Under the pieces are notes generated by a model. That model was given only the letters and a program-made list of their open reading frames with translations, was not told the DNA's origin and did no database searches. This document shows positions 33,298-41,144 of a DNA stretch of 64,000 bases, piece by piece; position 1 is the stretch's first letter; every line of letters starts with the position of its first letter. This DNA is from DATAEE01 sp036258175 (GTDB lineage Bacteria > Acidobacteriota > Vicinamibacteria > Vicinamibacterales > 2-12-FULL-66-21): the NCBI GenBank assembly GCA_036258175.1, contig DATAEE010000106.1, forward strand, positions 1 through 64,000, written 5' to 3'. The translations under genes were made by a program, and so were the position numbers.

Positions 33298-34165
33298 ACG
33301 AACAATCGTTCTGCGGCGCCGGGAAACCGGCGTCGTTGATCGCCCTCAGCATCAATTCCGCCAGAAACGCGTAGCCGGCGTCGTTCGGGTGAAACCCGTC
33401 GGCCGAATAGCGTCCCGGCTCGTACGAGCGTCCGTCGCACATCAAATCGACCACTGCGACGCCGTCGCTCGTGAGCGTATTGATCGCTTCGCGCGTCAGT
33501 CGCACCGAGAGCGTTTGTATGGCCTGCCGACGCAGCGGCGGGTACCCGGTGGTGTACGGGACGCCGGCGAAGTTGGGAAGGTTCGCGACGACGATGCGCG
33601 GCTGGCCGGCGCGGCTGCGGACGCCGGTGATGAGCTGCCGGTACTCGGCGGCGAACTGGCGGATCTGATCGTCGATGAACGCGGCCACGTTCGATCCACC
33701 TGCGCCCTGTTCGACCGCATCGCCGATCGCGTTCGCGTCGTTGGCGCCGGTGAAGATCGTCACGAGCGTCGAGTCGCGCGCGACGCCCGGCAATTCCGCA
33801 TCCAGGAAATTCGCCGGAATGAACCGGCCGTACTGGCGGCCGAGCGTCTGAATCCGCGGGCTCAGGACCGCCGCCGGGATCCCGAGATTCGCGAGCGTGA
33901 CCGTGCGGGTCGACCGCAGCGTGCGTGCGATCACCTGGACGTAGCCGGTCCCATTCGGGCACTCGGCGAACGGCAGACAGTCCGCACTTCCGCCGATGCC
34001 GAGCGCGTCAGACGCGCCGAGCGCCGTGTAGACGACCGGCGCCGTCGGATTGGGAGTTGGAGATGGCTCCGTCGGACTGTCGGACGAACAGCCGGCGAGG
34101 AGCGCCGCCACGAACAGCGCACCGAGAACCTTGAACCGAACCTTGAACCAGAACCCTGAACCCAC
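33278..34165 (-). CDS. GDSL/SGNH-family lipoprotein hydrolase
   Basis: 295 residues. A lipoprotein signal ends LLAGC-SS (Cys26). The SGNH blocks are present: TALGASDALGIG (nucleophile Ser at block I), FTGANDAN (block III Asn), and DGFHPNDAGYAFLAE with the catalytic Asp-x-x-His pair. It would act on acyl or acetyl esters at the envelope. The start is a GTG at 34165 inside a GAACC array: the n-region MGSGFWFKVRFKV is repeat-encoded, and no alternative start leaves a usable signal peptide. Confidence 0.85.
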   Translation of the reverse strand: MGSGFWFKVRFKVLGALFVAALLAGCSSDSPTEPSPTPNPTAPVVYTALGASDALGIGGSADCLPFAECPNGTGYVQVIARTLRSTRTVTLANLGIPAAVLSPRIQTLGRQYGRFIPANFLDAELPGVARDSTLVTIFTGANDANAIGDAVEQGAGGSNVAAFIDDQIRQFAAEYRQLITGVRSRAGQPRIVVANLPNFAGVPYTTGYPPLRRQAIQTLSVRLTREAINTLTSDGVAVVDLMCDGRSYEPGRYSADGFHPNDAGYAFLAELMLRAINDAGFPAPQNDCSFMRIVS

Positions 34166-34197
34166 CTTGAACCCTGAACCCTGAACCTAGAACCGCA
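34127..34197. repeat. GAACC short-repeat array spanning two gene ends
   Basis: GAACCTT, GAACCGA, GAACCAG, GAACCCT, GAACCCA, GAACCTA units at 7-8 nt. It covers the GDSL start (34165) and the last codons of PhzF (34187). Confidence 0.8.
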
Positions 34198-35092
34198 GGC
34201 TTCCTTCACCGATCAGTACAGCCTTCCCTCCAACCCTGACCCGGTTGATCGCGCCGTCGCTGGTGCCGATGTCGACGTGGATCCAGCTCGGGCGCCCCAT
34301 TTTCTTTCCCTGCAAGCTCACGATCCGCGGCCCTTTCTCAGGTGCCACGACGCCGTGATGGACGAGGTACGACCCGAGCGGACCGCTGGCGCCGCCCGTG
34401 GCGGGATCCTCGACGATGCCGAACCCCGGTGCGAACATGCGGCTGTAGCAGGTGGCCTTGTCCTTTCCCGCTTCCGTGGAGAAGACGAAGACGGGCACCG
34501 TCGACAGCCCGTGCGTGCCGTAGAAACGTTCGAGCGCCCGGCGATCCACCTCCACCGCATCGACGGCCCGGCGCGACGCGAGCCGGACGAAGAAGAACGG
34601 CACGCCGCACGACACTTCCTGCGGCGGCGGCCCGTCGGCGAGGTCGTCGACGACCAGCCCCAGCGCCGCGGCGAGGTCGCGCAGGTCGGCCGGCGATCGG
34701 CCGAACTCCGGCGCCCGTTGCGTCATCCACGCGAACGAAAGCCCCGACTTGCCCCATTCGAGCCCGACGGGCGTCGGACCGACGCCCAGCTCGAAGACGA
34801 ACTCCTTGCTGCCGCGCTTGATCTTCTTCAGGTGCGCGAGCGCAAACGTGCTGCCGACGGTCGGATGCCCCGCCATCGGCAGCTCTCTTTCAGGCGTGAA
34901 GATGCGCATCCGGACGTCGCCCTTCCCCTCGGCGGGAAGAATGAACGTCGTTTCCGCGAACGCCATCTCCTTCGCGATCGCCTGCATCGTCTTCGCGGGA
35001 AGGCCGCGGCCATCCGGAAAGACGGCGAGCTGGTTGCCCTCGAAGGGCTTGTCGGTGAAAACGTCGACCTGCAGGAAGCTGAATTTCTTCAT
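34187..35092 (-). CDS. PhzF-family isomerase/epimerase
   Basis: 301 residues, the usual size. The opening KFSFLQVDVFTDKPFEGNQLAVFPDG is followed by the catalytic Glu in KEMAFAETTFIL (~residue 45), the DAP-epimerase-like fold motif GHPTVGSTFAL and DPATGGASGPLGSYLV. PhzF of phenazine synthesis is an isomerase, but most homologues lack phenazine genes and their substrates are unknown; that is true here. The C-terminal LRF codons fall at the edge of the GAACC array. Two REP-like hairpins lie just upstream. Confidence 0.9.
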   Translation of the reverse strand: MKKFSFLQVDVFTDKPFEGNQLAVFPDGRGLPAKTMQAIAKEMAFAETTFILPAEGKGDVRMRIFTPERELPMAGHPTVGSTFALAHLKKIKRGSKEFVFELGVGPTPVGLEWGKSGLSFAWMTQRAPEFGRSPADLRDLAAALGLVVDDLADGPPPQEVSCGVPFFFVRLASRRAVDAVEVDRRALERFYGTHGLSTVPVFVFSTEAGKDKATCYSRMFAPGFGIVEDPATGGASGPLGSYLVHHGVVAPEKGPRIVSLQGKKMGRPSWIHVDIGTSDGAINRVRVGGKAVLIGEGSLRF

Positions 35093-35101
35093 AGTGCTGA
35101 T

Positions 35102-35158
35102 GCAGCCCTGAAGGGCTGCGCTACGGGTGCAAAAGCAGCCCTAATCGGCTGCGCTACA
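35102..35158. repeat. Two REP-like hairpins with GTAG heads (minus strand)
   Basis: GCAGCCC-TGAA-GGGCTGC-GCTAC (35102-35124) and GCAGCC-CTAATC-GGCTGC-GCTAC (35135-35157) are in the same orientation, 16 bp apart, between two minus-strand genes. Confidence 0.75.
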
Positions 35159-35160
35159 AA

Positions 35161-35493
35161 TCAAAATAAACGTCCGCCGAGCGGCGCTTCCCGCTCGGGT
35201 CCGACCAACACGACGTGGCCGGTGCCGTCCGGCACGCCCAGCGTGAGCACCTCCGACATGAACGGTCCGATCTGTTTCGGCGGAAAATTGACGACCGCGA
35301 GCACTTGACGGCCGAGGAGCGCGTCCTTCGAGTAGAGCGCCGTCGCCTGCGCGGACGACTTCTTCACGCCGAGTTCGGCGCCGAAGTCGATGAGGAGCTT
35401 GTAGGCCGGCTTGCGCGCCTCGGGGAAGTCGTCCACCTGCACGATGCGGCCGACGCGCACGTCCACCTTCTCGAAATCTGCGTAGCTGATCAC
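35161..35493 (-). CDS. csaA: tRNA-binding-domain protein CsaA
   Basis: 110 residues from a GTG at 35493, preferred because MISYADFEKVDVRVGRIVQVDDFPEARKPAYKLLIDFG is the normal CsaA start and a perfect TATACT box lies 7 nt before it. The OB-fold EMAP/tRNA-binding domain shows KKSSAQATALY, QVLAVVNFPPKQIGPFMSEVLTLG and GVLLVGP-like terminal strands. CsaA is described as a Sec-related chaperone or tRNA-binding protein in other bacteria. It is transcribed divergently from the topoisomerase subunit with 47 bp between starts. Confidence 0.9.
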   Translation of the reverse strand: MISYADFEKVDVRVGRIVQVDDFPEARKPAYKLLIDFGAELGVKKSSAQATALYSKDALLGRQVLAVVNFPPKQIGPFMSEVLTLGVPDGTGHVVLVGPEREAPLGGRLF

Positions 35494-35500
35494 GTTTTCG

Positions 35501-35506
35501 AGTATA
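35501..35506 (-). promoter_or_regulatory. -10 box of a leaderless start (35493)
   Basis: TATACT on the minus strand ends 7 nt before the GTG at 35493, without a ribosome-binding site. Confidence 0.55.
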
Positions 35507-35540
35507 GCGGATGTTATTCTGTGCGCCGGAGGCCAACGGC

Positions 35541-37955
35541 GTGGCAAAGCGGCGCGGCAAGAGTCCTTCACTCTTCGATCAGATGGACGGCGGCGGCGGT
35601 GGCGCCGGCGTCATCGATCGGCCAGGCGGCGGTGGCGGTGGCGGCGAGGTGGTTCCGCTTCACGAAGCGGCGCAGGCGCGCTACCTGAACTACGCGCTTT
35701 CGGTCATCACGTCGCGCGCGTTGCCCGACGTCCGCGACGGCCTCAAGCCCGTGCAGCGCCGCATCCTCTACACGATGTGGCAGCAGAACCTGACGGCCGA
35801 CGCCAAGCACCGGAAGTGCGCGAAGGTCGTCGGCGACGTCATGGGCAGCTATCACCCGCACGGGGACGCCGCCATCTACGACACCCTGGTCCGGCTCGCG
35901 CAGCCGTTCTCGGTGCGCTATCCGCTGATCGATGGCGCGGGGAATTTCGGATCGCTCGACGGCGACAGCGCCGCCGCGATGCGCTACACCGAGTGCCGGC
36001 TCGCGCGCGTGAGCGACGAGCTGCTCCTCGAAATCGACCAGGAGACCGTCCACTTCCGCCCGAACTACGACGGCACGAAGACCGAGCCGGTCGTCCTGCC
36101 GGCGCGGATCCCGAGCCTCCTCGTCAACGGTGCGACCGGCATCGCCGTCGGCATGGCGACGAGCATCCCGCCGCACAATCTCGGCGAGGTCTGCACCGCG
36201 CTCCTGAAGCTCCTCGAAAACGACGAGATCGGGAACGCGCAACTCTGCCGCTATATAAAAGGACCGGACTTTCCGACCGGCGGCCAGATCCTCAACAGCC
36301 AGGAAGAGCTCCGCCAGATCTACAAGACCGGGTCAGGGACCATCCGGCTGCGCGGCACGTGGGACATCGGCCCCGATACGCGTTCGACGAAGACGATCTT
36401 CATCGAGAGCATCCCCTACACCGTCAACAAGGCGCAGCTCGTCGAGCGCATCGGTGAGATCGTCCTGTCCCGGAAGCTGCCGCAGGTCGTCGACGTGAAA
36501 GACGTGTCGACCGACGACGTCCGCATCGCGCTGACGCTCAAGGCGGACGCCGACGAGAAGATGGTGATGGCGTATCTGTACAAGCACACGCCGCTCCAGA
36601 CGACCGTGCCGGTCAACCTGACGTGTCTGGTCCCCACGGAAAACCCGGAGGTCGGCCGGCCCGAGCGGCTCGCGCTGAAGGAAATCCTCTGGCACTTCCT
36701 GCACTTCCGTCTCGACGTGGTGACGAGCCGGCTGGAGCACGAGCTGGCGGCGCTGAAAAAACGGATCCACATCCTCGAAGGTTTCGAGACCGTTTTCGAC
36801 GCGCTCGACGAGATTCTGCGGATCGTGCGGAAGTCCGACGGAAAGGCGGACGCCGCCGAGAAGATCATCAAGCGGTTCAACCTCGACGCCGAGCAGACCG
36901 ACGCGATCCTCGAGCTCAAGATCTATCGGCTGGCACGGCTCGAGATTCTCATCATCCAGAAAGAGCTGGACGAGAAGCGGAAGCGGTCGCGGCAGATCAA
37001 CGCGCTCCTCAAGGACGAAGACAGCCGCTGGAAGATCGTCCGCGAAGAGATCGAGGAGCTGCAGAAGCTCTACGGCAACCCGAAGATCGATCCGCGCCGC
37101 ACGAAGATCGAAGCCGAAGAGGAAGTCGAATTCACCGAGCAGGACTTCATCGTCGAGGAGGACAACGTCGTCATCGTATCCCGCGACGGCTGGGTGAAGC
37201 GGCAGAAGGAGGTCAAGGACCTCTCGACGACGCGACTGCGCGAAGGGGACAGCGTACTGGCGGTCGTCGCCGGCAGCACGCGGGCGACGGCAGCCTTCTT
37301 CACGAATTTCGGCGTGGCGTACACCTGCCGGCTGATTGACGTACCCGCCTCGACTGGCTACGGCGAGCCGATTCAGCGGCTGTTCAAGTTCAAGGATGGC
37401 GAGAAGGTGGTGGCCGCGGTAAGCCTCGACCCGAGGGCGACGCCACGGATTGCGGCGAAGAAGGAGGGTGATGTTCCGCCGACGCACGCGCTGGCCGTGA
37501 CGAGCGACGGATACAGCCTGCGCTTCGGCCTCGCCCCATTCGTCGAGCCGAGCACGCGTGCGGGACGGCGGTTCGCGCGGCCGTCGAAGGAGGCCACGGT
37601 CGTCGGCGTCGCGGTCGTGACCGGCGGCGAAACCGTCATTGCCGCCACGCAGCAGGCGCGCGCGATGCTCTGCAAGGCGGAGGAGATCAACTTCCTCTCC
37701 GGCCCGGGCAAGGGCGTCCTGCTCATCAAACTCGCCAAAGGGGAGGACCGCGTCCTCGGCTTCATCGCGTCGAGAGACGATCGCGATCTGATGCGCGTGG
37801 AGACGACGCGCGGCGCGGAACAGACGATCAGCACGGCGAAGTACACCGTGACGTCGCGTGGCGGCAAGGGTCGCGAGCTATTGCAGCGCGGTCAGTTCAC
37901 GCGCGTGGTGCCGCAGGAGCTGGTTATCCCCGAGCTGGCAGCGAAGGCGGACTAG
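35541..37955 (+). CDS. parC: DNA topoisomerase IV / gyrase-like subunit A
   Basis: 804 residues from the GTG at 35541, which has GGAGG at 35528-35532 eight nt upstream; an ATG at 35511 is the less likely alternative. A Gly-rich N-terminal linker precedes the breakage-reunion domain: ALPDVRDGLKPVQRRILYTMW, GSYHPHGDAAIYDTLVRLAQPF and the catalytic Tyr (~149) in AMRYTECRLA. A coiled-coil tower (~440-520) and a C-terminal beta-pinwheel (~540-800) follow. The pinwheel holds SRGGKGREL near its end, resembling a displaced GyrA-box, so a gyrase versus Topo IV call needs phylogeny. Its probable partner is at 49478 on the same strand. Confidence 0.88.
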   Translation: MAKRRGKSPSLFDQMDGGGGGAGVIDRPGGGGGGGEVVPLHEAAQARYLNYALSVITSRALPDVRDGLKPVQRRILYTMWQQNLTADAKHRKCAKVVGDVMGSYHPHGDAAIYDTLVRLAQPFSVRYPLIDGAGNFGSLDGDSAAAMRYTECRLARVSDELLLEIDQETVHFRPNYDGTKTEPVVLPARIPSLLVNGATGIAVGMATSIPPHNLGEVCTALLKLLENDEIGNAQLCRYIKGPDFPTGGQILNSQEELRQIYKTGSGTIRLRGTWDIGPDTRSTKTIFIESIPYTVNKAQLVERIGEIVLSRKLPQVVDVKDVSTDDVRIALTLKADADEKMVMAYLYKHTPLQTTVPVNLTCLVPTENPEVGRPERLALKEILWHFLHFRLDVVTSRLEHELAALKKRIHILEGFETVFDALDEILRIVRKSDGKADAAEKIIKRFNLDAEQTDAILELKIYRLARLEILIIQKELDEKRKRSRQINALLKDEDSRWKIVREEIEELQKLYGNPKIDPRRTKIEAEEEVEFTEQDFIVEEDNVVIVSRDGWVKRQKEVKDLSTTRLREGDSVLAVVAGSTRATAAFFTNFGVAYTCRLIDVPASTGYGEPIQRLFKFKDGEKVVAAVSLDPRATPRIAAKKEGDVPPTHALAVTSDGYSLRFGLAPFVEPSTRAGRRFARPSKEATVVGVAVVTGGETVIAATQQARAMLCKAEEINFLSGPGKGVLLIKLAKGEDRVLGFIASRDDRDLMRVETTRGAEQTISTAKYTVTSRGGKGRELLQRGQFTRVVPQELVIPELAAKAD

Positions 37956-40051
37956 GTCGCCGCCTTCACCCCGAGCTGCCAGAAGAGAAACCTCATCTCG
38001 TCCGTAAGGTTCTCGATCTGCTTGCTCAGCGGCAGACCGCCCGAGTGGCCGGCCTTCGTGTCGTACTTGAGCAGGACTGGACGCTCGGCGGGATCGGACC
38101 CGGTCTGATCCTGCAGCAGCGCCGCCATCTTGCGTGCGTGCAGCGGGGCGACGCGGGTGTCACCGTCACCGGTGATGAAAAGGACGCCGGGGTATTTCAC
38201 GTCCTTCTTTACGCGATGGTACGGCGAGTAGGCGAGCAGCGTCTTGAACTGCGCCGGATCGTCCGCCGATCCGTACTCCGGCACCCAGAACTTCGCGACC
38301 ATGAACTTGTCGTAGCGCACCATGTCGAGGAGCGGGTAGGTGCACACGACGGCGCGAACGAGCTCGGGACGCTGCGTCAGGAGCGCGCCGACGAGCAGGC
38401 CGCCGTTCGAGCCGCCCGAGACGGCGAGGCGAGACGACGAGGTGTAGCCGTTCTTGACGAGCCACTCCGCGGCGCCGATGAAGTCGTCGAACACGTTTTG
38501 CTTCTTGTCGAGCATCCCCGCGTGATGCCATTCCTCGCCGAACTCGCCGCCGCCGCGCAGGTTCGCAAGGGCGTAGACGCCCCCGTTCTCGATCCAGAAC
38601 CACGCCCGTGACGAGAAATTCGGATTCTGGCTGACGTTGAAGCCGCCGTAACCGGTCAGGAGCGCCGGGTTCGAGCCATCGAGCTTCAGCCCTCGCCGGT
38701 GGGCGACGAACATCGGCACCTTGGTGCCATCCTTCGAGACGAACCAGACCTGCTTGATGTCGATGGGGTCGCTGGTGACCGGCACCTGCAGCTTCGCCCA
38801 GACCTGACGCTCGCCGCTCGACACGGTGTACCGATAGATCGTCGTCGGCGTCGAGAGCGAGCTGAAAGTGAAAAAGCCTTCGTCGCGCTCCCATTCACCG
38901 GAGACGTTGCTCGTCACGCCGATCCCGGGCGCCGTCATCTCTCCGGCCGGAGCGCCGTCGAACCCGAACATCCGGATGCGGCTCTGCACGTTCTCCAGGT
39001 AGGCAGCGAACAGGCGGCCACCGACGGCGTTGAGGCTCGTCATGACGGCGGTGGATTCCGGAATCACTTCGCGCCAGTAGGGACGCGCCGGACGTTCGAG
39101 GTCGATCGCCATCACCCGCTGCTTCGGCGCGTTCCAGTTCGTCCGCACATACATGGTCCGGCCGGCGATCGTGCTGTCGAACGTGGCGTCGATGTCGGTG
39201 ACGAGCGGCTCGAGGGTCGCACCCTTCTCGAGGTCGGCGAAGTAGATTTCTTCTTTCAGCGCCGCTGAGCCATGCCGGACGCTGACGGTCAGATACCGGC
39301 CGTCATCCGACAGCGAGACGCCGATGATTTTTCCCAGTCCATAGCCGTCGCCGAAGATCTTCCGATCCGTCGAGGGATCGTTTCCGACTCGATGCATGTA
39401 GACGCGCGGTCCGTCCGGCGTCTGCTTCGAGTAGAAGAGCGCCTTCTTGTCTTTCGTGATCGAGATGCCGGAATAGCGCGCGCGGGAAAGTGTCGTCGGC
39501 AGCTCCGTCTTTCCGTCGACGTCCAGCAGACGTACGGTCAGTTCGTCTTCGCCGCCGGCACGGATGCCGTAGACGAGCACCGTCCCGTCGGGTGAGACGT
39601 CCAGGGCCGTGACCGACGTTGAATGGTCCGCGCTGAGCGGGTGCGGATCGACGAGCACTTCCTCCTGCGCGTCGCGCGCGCGCCGCATGTACAGCACCTG
39701 CAGGTCCTGGTCCGCGCGCCGCTTGGTATAGAAGTAGCGGCCCGCCCGGACGGTCGGCGTGCCGATCGCCTCGATCTTCATCAGCTCCGTCAAACGCCGC
39801 TCGATCTGCGCTTTCCCTGCGAGACGTCCAACGACCGACTCGGTGTACGCGTTCTGCTCGTCGATCCAGGCTCGCGTCGCGGGCGCCTGCTGATCTTCCA
39901 GCCACCGATACGGATCCGGCACGTCGACGCCGTGCAGGTTATCGACGACCGCATCCTTGCGCGTGACCGGCGGCTTCGACTGCGCGGCGAGGCCTGCGAC
40001 AGAAACGGCCACGATCCCGACGACGATTCGCGTGCGGAAGTGGAGCTTCAT
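37952..40051 (-). CDS. Prolyl oligopeptidase family serine peptidase (S9A)
   Basis: 699 residues from the ATG at 40051 (KLHFRTRIVVGIVAVSVAGLAAQ signal peptide), so it is exported. A seven-bladed propeller (~75-415) covers an alpha/beta-hydrolase domain with GGSNGGLLVG (Ser~547), GDGDTRVAP (Asp~632) and KAGHSGG (His~668). It cleaves small proline-containing peptides in the periplasm. Its 3' end overlaps parC by 4 bp. A TetR gene ends 10 bp before its start; however a TAGACT box 7 nt upstream of the ATG suggests it also has its own leaderless promoter. Confidence 0.93.
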   Translation of the reverse strand: MKLHFRTRIVVGIVAVSVAGLAAQSKPPVTRKDAVVDNLHGVDVPDPYRWLEDQQAPATRAWIDEQNAYTESVVGRLAGKAQIERRLTELMKIEAIGTPTVRAGRYFYTKRRADQDLQVLYMRRARDAQEEVLVDPHPLSADHSTSVTALDVSPDGTVLVYGIRAGGEDELTVRLLDVDGKTELPTTLSRARYSGISITKDKKALFYSKQTPDGPRVYMHRVGNDPSTDRKIFGDGYGLGKIIGVSLSDDGRYLTVSVRHGSAALKEEIYFADLEKGATLEPLVTDIDATFDSTIAGRTMYVRTNWNAPKQRVMAIDLERPARPYWREVIPESTAVMTSLNAVGGRLFAAYLENVQSRIRMFGFDGAPAGEMTAPGIGVTSNVSGEWERDEGFFTFSSLSTPTTIYRYTVSSGERQVWAKLQVPVTSDPIDIKQVWFVSKDGTKVPMFVAHRRGLKLDGSNPALLTGYGGFNVSQNPNFSSRAWFWIENGGVYALANLRGGGEFGEEWHHAGMLDKKQNVFDDFIGAAEWLVKNGYTSSSRLAVSGGSNGGLLVGALLTQRPELVRAVVCTYPLLDMVRYDKFMVAKFWVPEYGSADDPAQFKTLLAYSPYHRVKKDVKYPGVLFITGDGDTRVAPLHARKMAALLQDQTGSDPAERPVLLKYDTKAGHSGGLPLSKQIENLTDEMRFLFWQLGVKAAT

Positions 40052-40058
40052 GCGGCGG

Positions 40059-40064
40059 AGTCTA
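40059..40064 (-). promoter_or_regulatory. -10 box of a leaderless start (40051)
   Basis: TAGACT on the minus strand, 7 nt before the ATG at 40051, overlapping the TetR stop codon region. Confidence 0.4.
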
Positions 40065-40694
40065 ACGCGAACATCCGATGTAGGCACAGAAAGTACGCGC
40101 CAGTTCTTCGATCAGGAGTTCGTCGCCCAGTTCCCCGGGGTTCAGTCGCAAATCCTCGAATAGAATCGCCTCGCGGATCGCAGCGGCCGTGACGAGGAGC
40201 GCGAAGGGGATCGCGCGCTCCGGCGCCGGGTGCGCGAGCTCGCCACGGCCGGCGAGCAGATGCTCCGTGAGGCGCCGCCGGATGAGCTGATCGATGCGCC
40301 GGGCGCGCGCGCGGAAGTCGGCGTCGTCCTGCGACCGGAGCCGGAAGTGAACGGCTCGCAACAGGCCGGCGTTCTGTCGATGCGCCCGAACCGCGGCCGC
40401 AACAAACGCGCGAACGATCTCGGCCGGCGGCGCGCTCCGCCAGCGGGGTCGGTCGAAGAACGCTGTCCAGAGCGTGAGCGCCGCTGCGGTCTGCTGAACG
40501 TCGAGATACTCCAGCAGCGCGCGCTTGTCGCTGAACCGGTTGTAGAAGGCACCGATCGACGTGCCCGCCTCCCGAACGATGTCTCGGATGGCGACGTCGT
40601 CGAACTGCCTGGAGAGCAGGAGCTTGCGCGTGGCCGCCGTCATCCGATCGAGATTGGCGCGGCTGCGGCGCTGGCTCGGACGACGATGAGGCAC
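40062..40694 (-). CDS. TetR/AcrR-family transcriptional regulator
   Basis: 210 residues starting at a GTG. The helix-turn-helix spans ~14-62: TRKLLLSRQFDDVAIRDIVREAGTSIGAFYNRFSDKRALLEYL. The C-terminal ligand domain is Arg/Ala-rich and unlike well-known subfamilies. It lies 10 bp before the prolyl oligopeptidase on the same strand, so that gene is a candidate target besides itself. Its upstream region holds a perfect short palindrome next to a TATAAT box, as expected for autorepression. Confidence 0.88.
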   Translation of the reverse strand: MPHRRPSQRRSRANLDRMTAATRKLLLSRQFDDVAIRDIVREAGTSIGAFYNRFSDKRALLEYLDVQQTAAALTLWTAFFDRPRWRSAPPAEIVRAFVAAAVRAHRQNAGLLRAVHFRLRSQDDADFRARARRIDQLIRRRLTEHLLAGRGELAHPAPERAIPFALLVTAAAIREAILFEDLRLNPGELGDELLIEELARTFCAYIGCSR

Positions 40695-40699
40695 GGCGA

Positions 40700-40725
40700 A
40701 TTATAGAACAAGAACTATGGTTCTT
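40700..40725 (-). promoter_or_regulatory. TetR promoter and operator
   Basis: TATAAT (minus strand, 40700-40705) lies 5 nt before the GTG at 40694. AAGAAC (40710-40715) pairs with GTTCTT (40720-40725) around TATG immediately upstream, so a bound repressor would cover the -10 to -35 interval. Confidence 0.5.
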
Positions 40726-40797
40726 ATTTGTCCCCACTCCTTCTGCCGGCGCGGCGGGCCAACGAGGAACTCTTGACCGCGAAGCCCGTCTAACGCC

Positions 40798-40816
40798 TAT
40801 CGGAATCCGATATAGT
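40798..40816 (+). promoter_or_regulatory. PadR operator overlapping a leaderless -10 box
   Basis: TATCGGA (40798-40804), A, TCCGATA (40806-40812) is a perfect 15-bp palindrome. TATAGT (40811-40816), 7 nt before the ATG at 40824, overlaps its right half by two bases. Binding of the PadR encoded downstream should occlude RNA polymerase. Confidence 0.6.
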
Positions 40817-40823
40817 TTCGCGC

Positions 40824-41144
40824 ATGCGTCCCCCCTCACTCCGCGTCGTCCACATCCTCCTCGCCCTGAGCTCCGGCGATCAGCACGGTTATGCGATCAA
40901 GCAGGAAGTCGAGAAGGTCACCGGTGGGGACATCCGGCTCGGCCCCGGCACGCTGTACGAGGCGATTCAGCGCCTCGAAGAGGACGGGCTGATTGAGGAG
41001 GCGTCGTCGCCGGCGGATCCTCCGCATCGGCGGACATACCGGCTCACGTTCGCTGGACGCGCCGCGCTCCGCGTCGAGTTGCGGCGCTACGGTGCCGTGC
41101 TCGAGCACGCGCGCGCGATTTCGCCCGGCTTGATCGACCCATGA
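40824..41144 (+). CDS. PadR-family transcriptional regulator
   Basis: 106 residues. The opening SLRVVHILLALSSGDQHGYAIKQEVEKVTGG is followed by the LGPGTLYEAIQRLEEDGLIEE recognition region and a wing RRTYRLTFAGRAAL. It overlaps the ADOP permease by four bases (ATGA at 41141-41144) and should repress the pair. It belongs to a different PadR branch from the one at 20678: shorter, with a palindrome rather than direct repeats in front. Confidence 0.92.
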   Translation: MRPPSLRVVHILLALSSGDQHGYAIKQEVEKVTGGDIRLGPGTLYEAIQRLEEDGLIEEASSPADPPHRRTYRLTFAGRAALRVELRRYGAVLEHARAISPGLIDP

